From positions 15,347,866 through 15,411,865 of the forward strand of contig JACGWO010000011.1 of NCBI GenBank assembly GCA_034509735.1: a DNA stretch of 64,000 bases, in the 5' to 3' direction. Shown here piece after piece: positions 55,177-64,000 of this stretch (positions are counted from its first letter, which is position 1; the number at the start of each line of letters is the position of its first letter). The position numbers and the translations under genes are program-made. This DNA comes from Sesamum alatum. Its lineage: Eukaryota; Streptophyta; Magnoliopsida; Lamiales; Pedaliaceae. The notes below the pieces were generated by a model. The model ran no database searches. It saw nothing but the letters and a program-made list of their open reading frames with translations, and was not told the origin of the DNA.

Positions 55177-57365
55177 TTATGTGGCTATCATTATCAAGTG
55201 AGGTGAAGTTGCTTTTCGAACAAAGCAAAAGCCCACCAACTTAGCTCCAAATGCTGTTCTGTTCTGTTCACCTAATAATTGTCAAATCAAATGGTTATTA
55301 AAATGAAATGTGGATGGCAAAGTGTGGGGTGGGGGGCAGCTCATCCGTCCCCCCCCCTTCACGTGCTACTACTAGTGTCTAATATTCATTTATTTTCTTG
55401 GAACTTTTTCAATTTATTTTTCATATCAATTTTAATCATTTTTGGGTCGGTGGTTGATGATTCACACGAAATAAACAAAACAGAAGACTTGAATTATGCA
55501 CAGTAGGAAAGCACAACTTTTAATTTGTTTTGGAAAATATAATTTATAATAATATTTATTAAGTAACGATTATATAATAACTATAACATGGCTTGTAACA
55601 CTACAAAAAGTAACTTAATAGTCATGGAAATTTCTGATGACTACATACGAATATCAATCATCTAGGATCTTGACAAATCCATGGAAGATAAAAAAGAATC
55701 GTTCGACAATTCATCGAAAATTTGACGTGAATTTTTTTTCCGGCGGATGTCGTAGGTAAATATATTGCAAATTTTGATGCGTCCAAGTTTTTCGAAAGTT
55801 TTCCAAACAGTCTATTGTACTTAAAAATTTCTGATAATTTTTCTGACGACTTTAATTGATTGTGTGATAGGTTCAACAGACTATCAGAAAGTCATTGTAA
55901 AATTAATTGAAATTTCGAATTTGGGATAGTTTTCTCCAATGATAAAACTCGAACGCGAACGGCCATATTCTAACAGTCATATATTTTCTTTTCAAATACC
56001 GTTGGAAAAGCCGTGGAAATTGCATTAAACGGCTATCTTTTTCATCACAAAATCTGTCGGAAATGCCATTGAATACAACTCTATAAATAAGAATGCGTAC
56101 TCTCTTTGTGTTCCGACTCTCTTGCATAACTACAAAAAAAAAAAAAAAAACAAAAAAATTGGGATGGGGATTTGTGACCGAAGCAATGATAATTCCAATG
56201 CACAACCTAATTTTTCGACTGGCTTTACATCAGACAAGGAGACATCGAAACAAAGTTAGTCAGAAAAAAATTTGCGATCAAACGGAAGCAATCGTCGAAA
56301 ATTTTAGTCAGTTTACCATGCACTGTCAACAACTCGTCCATTTGGAGAACACTTTAGTTGCCATGGATATTGCGACGCATTTGCAATGAAAGTATGTATA
56401 CTTATATATGCTATTTGGAGTCAGGTTGCAATGGGTATCCATCGCTATCTTGTCTTTTTCTAACGACAGAGGCACAACAATTATAGATGGCATTTTGTGA
56501 TTGGCCCGTCTCAATTTTAGGATGGAGTTTTGGACAGGTTGGTGGGATTGACGATCGATAGATAAAATATTTTACAACGGGTTGAACGACATTTTTATAG
56601 ATGAAATTTTTGTAATGGATCGATCACAGTTTTAAGATGGATGTTTAGACTCGGTAATTAGATTTCAGACGGGCATATCAACTTATGTATCTATTAATTT
56701 CGGACGGAAGTGGTCCAAAAATCCATTCCAAAACTTTAAATTTTTATTTTTAATTTTTTTTTAATTAAATATGATAAATTTTATTTAAATGTGAAATTGG
56801 ATGAAATAAAAATAAAGAAAAAATGCATAAATTAAAAATATATATTTATTAATAATAAACAAATAAAAATAACAAAATTTGGTACAATTTTATTTTTTTA
56901 AAAAATAATCGTCACAAGAGGGTGTGAATTGGCATCTTCTGTCTGCTGCTGGCTCTCTGTGGTGGCGGGGTCATCGGCTGCCTAGGTAGTTGGCTCCCTA
57001 TTATTGTATACAAATATTATATTTTGCATTTGCATTGTAACTTTTTATTTCACATTAAAAGTTTTATTGACAAACATTATAAAATATTCCTATTAAATTG
57101 AAGTTTCCTTCAAATATTTAGAACCTCCTCACAAATCCACCACATGAAAATTTACTTCACATTTTTTATTTTATTTTAGTTGAAAATATTCAATCATTCT
57201 ACAATTATTTATAGGTTGCTGATGCGAATTAAGACTACTAAATATTATTGTGTACGAAAATTAACTTCCGCATTTACATTGCAACTTTTGATTTCACATC
57301 TTAGTTGTATTTCCTAGTTTTATTTATATAAAATTAATTGGTATTATCTATTTTTCGTTCAATGA
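55177..57365. other. Intergenic region with possible CACTA-type remnants (about 55598-56720)
   Basis: CACTACAAAAAGTAACTT at about 55600 looks like a CACTA left terminus. A second, direct-orientation ACTACAAAAAAA lies at about 56128. Repeated TCGGAAA/CGTTGGAAA and GACGGA-like subterminal motifs (55900-56720) are in keeping with CACTA elements, but no inverted right end was found. The rest is AT-rich and empty. Confidence 0.3.
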
Positions 57366-57374
57366 AATATCTTA

Positions 57375-58778
57375 AACTAAAATACATAAACCACCCTAAA
57401 TTTTGAAAAGTAAGCTAAACACCCCCTTATATTTTAAAAATAGGCTAACCCCCCCCCCCCTTTCTATTTCTAAATGTAGCCTAATCGCACATCTCTCTTA
57501 AAAATCACTAACGCGTTATTTTTTTGACAATTTGACCATTTTACCCTTTCTTATTATATATTATTATTTATTTTAATAACCGTTGGATCTTTGTTGATTA
57601 TACCAATATCATTTGATATAATCAATTAATTATGACTGTAGAGTCTTAAATTTATAAAAATATCAATAGTATAGATTTAACTAATTTTAAATATATATTA
57701 TAAAAAATATTATTATTATTTAAAAAATAAATTAAATTAAAAAAATCTCAAACAACCCCCCAATCCCTGCCACCGCGGACCCTGGAGAAGGGGGACGACG
57801 GCGTCACCGTCGCTCCTAAATCTGGGGGATGAGATTTGCATTGTTTTGGGTGACCGCCATCACTCAGAACAACCCAGAAGGAGGGCGACAAAGAATTAAG
57901 TATTTAAAAAGGTATAAGATTTTTTGTAAGAAAAAAAATTAGAAAATTAATATAAACTTAACTTTAATAAAAGACAAAAATTACATACTTTTTAATTTTA
58001 GTATATTATTTTTTTGGTGATTTTAATTTAATTTTTTAATTTAAGTAAAAAATTTATAAAAATTCACATATTTTCTTTTTGTATTTTGACATATAAATAA
58101 ATATAGTTAAGAACACAAAATTGTATTTTTATAATGGGTGAAAATGCAAAAAATTTATAAATTTAAAATAATTGAAAGTATTAAATTTTAATTCAATACT
58201 TATATAAGTAATTTATGTTTAAAATATTATTTATAGCAAATAAAGACAATTCATTTAGATATTTTTAACTAAATAATAATTTAATTAGTTATTAACATAT
58301 AATTTTTATAAATATTAACAATTATATTTGTTAAGATATTTAAATTTTAAAAAAGAATTTACTATATGAATCTTTGTACTGTGATTTTAATTTGATATTT
58401 CAACTAAAATTATAAAACTTAAAAAAATAATATACTTTTTTCGTACTTTCGAAGTAAATGTGTATAAAAAAATTAATTTTTATATAGATAAAAATGAAAA
58501 AAACCACCCAAAACAAGTCAAAGATGTCCAAATCAAACATATACACATCATGAGGACATTTGGTAAAAATCATCCAAAATTGAGGTCAAAAGCAGCTAAA
58601 AAAAACCCAAAAATCGCATAAGTCGCGCTTTTAGTCCACCTTTTGTTAATTACTAATGAAATAAGTGTTTTTTTGCCGAGTTTAACAAAATATGGAGTTT
58701 ATATTTTGCCTATTTCCAAACCATAGAGGGATTTTTAACTTTTTCAACAAAACAAAGGAGGTAAATAGAAGTTTATCT
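57375..58778. mobile_element. Mutator-like element with GC-rich core
   Basis: A perfect 9-bp target duplication AATATCTTA flanks it (57366-57374 and 58779-58787). The terminal inverted repeats are weak: AACTAAAATACATAAACCACC against AGATAAACTTCTATTTACCTCC in reverse complement. The arms are AT-rich and partly inverted. The core (about 57770-57890, GGGACGACGGCGTCACCGTCG) is GC-rich, as in three other elements of this window. There is no transposase. Confidence 0.65.
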
Positions 58779-58787
58779 AATATCTTA

Positions 58788-61533
58788 TACGTACAACTTG
58801 ATTTTTCATATTTTACGTGTAGTTATCACACTTCTAATAATGTATTAATGAAAAAATACATGTAATAATGTGTGTAAAGGGTTGTCTAATATTAAAAAAA
58901 TAATTAGTAATTTGTTCGGTTAATCTTTGAGTTTTCTAGAGTAATTTCAATTGAATAAGATTGGTGTGTTATTTGTAGATATCTATTTTATTTTTTTATA
59001 GACATTCACCACCCTGAACTATCAAACAAACCAAAATAGCCCATCATGTTAACGATCATTTTTTTTTTAACAAGTGAAAAACAAAATAAATTTGGGGTAA
59101 GAAGAGAACTGAACTACTGAAGCCTCTTGTTTAACAAAGGAAAAAAAAAAGTTACATGCAAGTAAATTAGTGTGATGTTGTAGTGTGAAATAACATCTAA
59201 ACAAATTTGAGGTTTGAGCCATCTAAAAAAAAGGAGCATCCATTTAATTTCAGAAATAAAAAATCACAAGTTAAAAAGGGAATAAAATATTTAGCATAAA
59301 AAGCAAGAAAAAGATATTTATATTTCATCCGTTAATCATATTTAATCATATTAGTATAAAAATGATTATCTAAGTATAAATATACTTAATATGAAAAAGT
59401 ATAAATAACATTTAAGTGTATTGTCTCTTTTGTTATTCTTTTTTTTTTATTGTATATCTCTTTTTACATGTGAACATTTTTTTTCATTATTATTGATTAA
59501 TGTTATAGTATTTGTTAGTTATTTAAAAAACCAATAAATGGAAATTGAGTGTAAGTGGGGATTTGGTTGGGAAATCATATTAAAGTGTATTTACAGTCCC
59601 AAGGCAAATTAATCCTAATTGAATTAGGCAACAAAAAGATGATCCCATTCCCAACCCTCATCTCTTGAATCAATGAAAGAAACAACCCAATGGATGAAAT
59701 GAAGAATGCAGCGCCACCTGATCGGTAGGGATGACAATTGGGTGGGTCTGATACAGGTTTGCCAGAACCCTAGACCTGTCCCGCCAAGAAAATTCCGAAC
59801 CCATTGCCATCCCTACTGACCTAAGTGAAAGAAACTCAAGACATTAAGACATATTCTGATAGCATTGAACAAAGTGTTGATGCTCAACACAATCAATCAT
59901 CATATCAATTATGAGCCATTTTGAAGTTCACAAAGAAGAAGCTCAAAGAGACACACACTGTGGAACCCAATGATGCTTTCAAATTTTGCAAATACCTTTT
60001 CAGACTACAACAAATTAAACCCACAAAGCAAATTCACATGCATTGCACCAACATAAAAACAAGGAACAACTATTTTCAAGCACATTGTATCGTTGAATTA
60101 GTGTGTGTTTTTACTTTCAGTTGTTTTGATAAGGTCAAATGCATCCAGTAGCACATAACACTCATCTGGCATTGTTGGACACAAGAAGGGGCGTAAACTC
60201 GCTCTCTTTCAACTCTACCCATTGATCATTTGATATTCACCATTGAATTCTCACTATAATTCCCGTGGTTGGACAAACAAATAACGGCACCGGTAGGATC
60301 CCAAGTTCATAAGGCATGATATGAATAACTATATATACAAGTAGTCTTGGGAAGACAGTCTCATTGAATCATAAGGTCAAAGCATGCATGGTATCAAAGA
60401 CTTGGCTCCACTTTCACGTTATTTCTTCTGATGGCTGGACTACTAAGCTCTAATCAAATGAACAAGCATAGCCACAGTAAACAAGTGTATTTACCAAAGA
60501 TTTAATTACGTATCAGTCACTTAAAGGGCGACCAACTAACAAGCGGACCCATTTAGGGTTCGTTTCTCAATTGAGAGCCGAACTCCAAAGGAAATTTGGT
60601 TAGAAGGCGATCGGAAATACCACAGCAAGCCTGTCCCTTGGGACCAGGCTTGTGGGGTATTGAAGGCAGAGCTGCCTAACTGGCCTTTGGGACCAATGAG
60701 ACAGCGTACTTCTCCAGTAGTTGTAAACTAGCCTTTACCGTAGGGAAGGTATAGTATGATTTACTGCGCTCTCTCCATTCACTATGGTTCGCTCTCGCAA
60801 CCCCCACCCTCCAACCGTGGCAAGCACAATTAGATTCAGCGATCAACTAATCCAATAGCTCCCAAAAATATGGTTTGTTTTCATTCGTGTGGATGGTACA
60901 GTTTGTGATGACTCATTGACATACAATGCTGCTTGGAGCTACTCTATGCATGTAAGACACTAGTTACTAACCTGACTCGATACTTTTAATTGGGAATCTG
61001 TTGAGAAACACTCACTCCCCTTCTACGAATGAAACGATAAACACATTGACACTGGAGTTTAATGGTCAGAGCATTCAGGTCGAGATGGAAACAGGAAAAC
61101 ATGGGTAGATCATCTGTAATCCATTTCACCTTCTAATAATGTTTGTTCAATAAAAACCCTGCAACAGAAGGTAAAGAAAAAAAAAAAGAGAAAGAAAAAC
61201 TTTTATGCTTCAGAACTTAATGAAGCAAATAAAAAGCTACATGGGACATGTTTGAACAAGTAAGTAGAGGCTGGGGGCTATAATATCCAATATCCAACAT
61301 CCAAATAAAAGAAAATGTATCTGGCATGAAAAACGTGAAACATATCACATGTTTTCTCCTCTGTTTTCTTTTATCAAGACATGGAAAAACTTAAAAAATT
61401 CATATATGGAGGCCATGATTTAACTTTACTGAGATGTAATATAGATAACAATCTCAACCTATAGCCATGTAAAACATTGAACAAAAGAGTTGATGTGATT
61501 TGACGACAAAGACCTGAAGTTACCGATCGATGA
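58788..61533. other. Intergenic region, no gene assigned; 60170-60850 of different composition
   Basis: 58788-60170 is AT-rich with nothing recognisable. 60170-60850 is less AT-rich and contains a small inverted repeat (AGCCTGTCCCTTGGGACCAGGCTT) but no open frame with a known motif. It could be a non-coding transcript, a decayed LTR or UTR. 60860-61533 could include the 3' UTR of the minus-strand ORF that follows. Confidence 0.35.
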
Positions 61534-61950
61534 CTATTGTGCTTGTGCTGTCTCAAGCTGAGATGCACGCAACCATGCCTTCCAAAGATCTGAAAATAAA
61601 AAGTTTTGAAAGGCACGCACCCATGCCAGCTCCCCTCGGGCTTCAGCTTCTAGGACGTTCTCCGTTCCAGGATAATAGATTACACCGTTCATCATACACT
61701 TTACGCAGCCGAGTTCAGATTCTTCTTTCGTTCCCGATGTCCATTCCGGTTTCGTTTGTCCCTCCTCCTCCTGAAAGGATGTTTCGAAGATCTTCCCTTT
61801 CAACATGCACCTCACCATTCTCGATAGGCAGATCGATTGATAGAATTTTGGTTGAAAATCAATAGGGTTTTTGTTGACGGAGTGGGTGGGTCTCGCCACA
61901 CCTCTCGGATGATCATGCGATTTGTGTAGGTCGCTGTACAACAATGCCAA
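61534..61950 (-). CDS. Hypothetical ORF, unrecognised
   Basis: A 138-residue minus-strand frame; a shorter start is MVRCMLKG at about 61815. I do not recognise a family. The C-terminal half (RGELAWVRAFQ, DLWKAWLRASQLETAQAQ) looks protein-like, being amphipathic and rich in Trp/Ala/Leu, and the base composition rises to near 50% GC, unlike the flanks. A TTTTCAG-ATCTTTGG sequence inside the frame (minus strand, about 61590) looks like a splice acceptor, so the true last exon may start there. No signal peptide or membrane segment was seen. It may be a real small gene, a gene fragment or a retrocopy. Confidence 0.3.
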   Translation of the reverse strand: MALLYSDLHKSHDHPRGVARPTHSVNKNPIDFQPKFYQSICLSRMVRCMLKGKIFETSFQEEEGQTKPEWTSGTKEESELGCVKCMMNGVIYYPGTENVLEAEARGELAWVRAFQNFLFSDLWKAWLRASQLETAQAQ

Positions 61951-62452
61951 TAAATCTCATGATCATGCCATTCTTTTCTTAGTGAATTCTTAAAACTTTT
62001 ATGATTTTATAATTTTTCGTATTTGTTATTATTATCTATTCCTAACTATTTACTTGAACTTCTTTTCATTTTATTTTATAATTATCTTTTATGTTTTCAT
62101 ACAAATTAAATTATTTTTTATTAATTTTAAAAATTTTTAAAAAAAAACTTGGACTCAAATGTGCATTGAGAAGTTTCTTACATTTTTTATACAGAGGAGT
62201 AATATAATTTGCTTCGATTGATTCTTCTATAATATTTTTTTATAAAAAAATTAAGGGCAAAATGGACAATTTCAAGCATTTGATTAAAATTACAAACCTC
62301 AATGGGTATTTGTAATTTTTGTCAAGGGGTATTTAAAATTACAAACGGGGTATTTAAATTTTTTTGTTATTTGCTTCGATTGATTCCTCCCAAACACACG
62401 ACACAACCCATGGAACATCAACTAAAGCCCAACATTGACGAGCAAAGTCACA
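61951..62452. other. AT-rich spacer, no gene seen
   Basis: AT-rich sequence upstream of the hypothetical minus-strand ORF. A short direct repeat (ATTTGCTTCGATTGATTC at about 62209 and 62369) is the only structure noticed. Confidence 0.4.
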
Positions 62453-62461
62453 TATCAAGAA

Positions 62462-63376
62462 AGAGTAAAATTTATTTTGGTACCCGAGTTTTGTCAATAA
62501 TGCTACTTTGATACATGAGTAATTACAAATGACTCAATTAGTACTCGAGTTTCACAACTAATGTCATTTTGAGACATGAGTAATTGCAAATGACTTAATT
62601 AGTACCCGAGTTTCACCATTAATATCATTTTGGTACCCACTTCATATTTTTTATTTATTTTTCTATTATATTTTATATAATGCCCATTTACCCTTAGTAA
62701 TATACCAAAAAAAATTTTGCATAAATTTCTATTGATAAATTTTTATTATGACCCATATTTGGTTATCAAAATTATTATATTTTAATTTTAATTAATACTA
62801 TCTACTATCATTATCTCTCAATATATGTATTAAAAATATTATTATCAATTAACTTATGTTAATAGTCAAGTCACGGGGAATCAAAGTTTTCATCGTCAAA
62901 GGTATTTTTTTCATTTCATCGAGATATTAAAATTTGATTGCAAAACTTAGATATAGAGTCAAAAGTTTCAATTTTAGTTTATAAATTTTCAAAAATTTAG
63001 AATGCAAATTTAACTTTTATATGGTTGCAATGCATTTTGACTTATTTTATAATATTGATAAATAAGTGAGTAGAAAAAATTAATGAAATATTATTATTTT
63101 GTTCACATTTTTTTAATACCTTTATTTTTTATTTATTATCTAAGGGTAAAATGGTCATTATATAAAAATAATAATAAATAAAATAAATAAAAAACATCAA
63201 CTGGGTACAAAATAATATTAATGGTGAAACTCGGGTACTAATTAAGTCATTTGTAATTACTCGTGTACCAAAGTAATATTAATATCATAACTCGGGTACT
63301 AATTGAGCCATTTGTAATTACTCATGTATCAAAATAACATTAATAAAAAACTCGGGTGTCAAAATAAATTTTACTC
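62462..63376. mobile_element. Palindromic TIR element with internal tandem repeats
   Basis: The ends AGAGTAAAATTTATTTTG are perfect inverted repeats. A 9-bp target duplication TATCAAGAA flanks it (62453-62461 and 63377-63385). Each arm contains two to three copies of a 60-70 bp unit (GAGTAATTACAAATGACT / AATTAGTACCCGAGTTTCAC), inverted in the other arm. The AT-rich centre is non-coding. Confidence 0.88.
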
Positions 63377-63594
63377 TATCAAGAAAATGTGTTCTTCATC
63401 AGCCACAAACCGGGCAGACCTCCGCAACCTCCACCCTTCGCCTTAGCAAATTCACACGCACAGGGGCCCTAAGAACTTCCAGCCACAAGTCCGATGGAGC
63501 CTGGACGGTTCAGTCATCGCACTTGCTCGTCTCAACTGCTCACGACCAGCCATAAGATATGCACTCTTCACATTAAATCACTAACTGTAATTAA

Positions 63595-63778
63595 GCTCAT
63601 TAGGTACATTCTGTCTGAAGGAAAAAGCCTTAAAGAGAAAAGGCCATGGTAGCCATCGATCTACCGACACCCGAATGTTACAACCATCACCAACTTTACA
63701 TCTATAGCCTGTATCTGTAATAAACCCTGCCGCCATGATACTACGCCATGTAGCCGAAGAACGATACCCAAGTGTAGC
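63595..63778 (-). pseudogene. LINE ORF2 fragment
   Basis: The minus-strand reading gives GYRSSATWRSIMAAGFITD, then GYRCKVGDGCNIRVSVDRWLP, matching the conserved post-RT region of plant LINEs (WRSI...WRVGDG...WLP). It ends at a stop near 63593. A plus-strand poly-T run follows at 63811-63838. It is separate from the LINE remnant at 44.6-45.9 kb and covers a different part of ORF2. Confidence 0.65.
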
Positions 63779-63810
63779 ATTTTTATTTAATAATGATTCA
63801 TCAATATCTA

Positions 63811-63838
63811 CTTTTTTTTTTTTTTTTTTTTTTTTTTT
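63811..63838. repeat. Poly-T tract
   Basis: A run of about 28 T residues next to the LINE fragment. On the minus strand it would be poly(A) located 5' of the fragment, so it is not that fragment's own tail. Confidence 0.8.
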
Positions 63839-64000
63839 CCAATTATAATTAGAAAAAGTTAATTGAAATCGTGCATTTCTTGCCCTCTTTTTGGGGTGTG
63901 GAATATGGTCTTGAATTTTTTGCTTAATTAGTTTTGTATATTATATTTGTATTAAGATTCTTCAAATTTTAAGTTCTCCACTAATATTTTCTTCATCAAG

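Overview
The window looks like a nuclear segment of a eudicot plant chromosome. It is AT-rich, its genes have GT-AG introns, and plant-type LTR retrotransposons, MITEs, Helitrons, a SINE and LINE remnants fill most of the space. I cannot name the species. Four host genes are well supported: a class III peroxidase (11695-13195, +, two exons), a KIX8/KIX9-type transcriptional co-repressor (26885-29748, -, four exons), a GT14/BC10-type glycosyltransferase (41398-42615, +, no intron) and an ANTH-domain clathrin assembly protein (51041-52972, +, no intron in the CDS). A fifth, unrecognised short ORF lies at 61534-61950 (-).

The order KIX - GT14 - ANTH matches, from memory, the order At4g32295 - At4g32290 - At4g32285 in Arabidopsis. 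This suggests an old conserved block that has been spread apart by transposon insertions. The three genes belong to different pathways (leaf growth repression, cell-wall/Golgi glycosylation, endocytosis), so the conserved order need not mean shared function.

Layout. 1-841: right half of a TIR element with a GC-rich core. 956-3691: large fold-back element with a MITE in one arm and another TIR element in the other. 4144-7798: complete gag-only LTR retrotransposon on the minus strand, with a hairpin-bearing minisatellite. 8177-8495: CACTA-type MITE. 8608-8970: Helitron with a duplicated 3' end. 10.0-11.4 kb: two MITEs of the same style as the one at 1166. 11.7-13.2 kb: peroxidase. 13354-26268: a nest of insertions, in which a TIR element was split by a Ty3/gypsy chromovirus (13887-25627). 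That chromovirus was itself split by a Mutator-like element (15218-19926) carrying two further insertions, and by a solo LTR (20615-21957).

26.9-29.7 kb: KIX gene with a transposon-filled intron 2. 31622-36525: decayed Ty1/copia element with a truncated 3' LTR. 38.7-39.3 kb: stacked Helitron ends. 39857-40084: SINE. 40337-40833: MITE. 41.4-42.6 kb: GT14 gene. 44.6-45.9 kb: LINE remnant. 46186-49738: LTR element carrying an antisense ORF remnant. 51.0-53.0 kb: ANTH gene. 54631-55167, 57375-58778 and 62462-63376: further elements flanked by 9-bp target duplications. 63.6-63.8 kb: LINE fragment.

Most element boundaries were set by reading terminal repeats and target-site duplications directly from the sequence. 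Family names rest on recognised motifs, not database searches.
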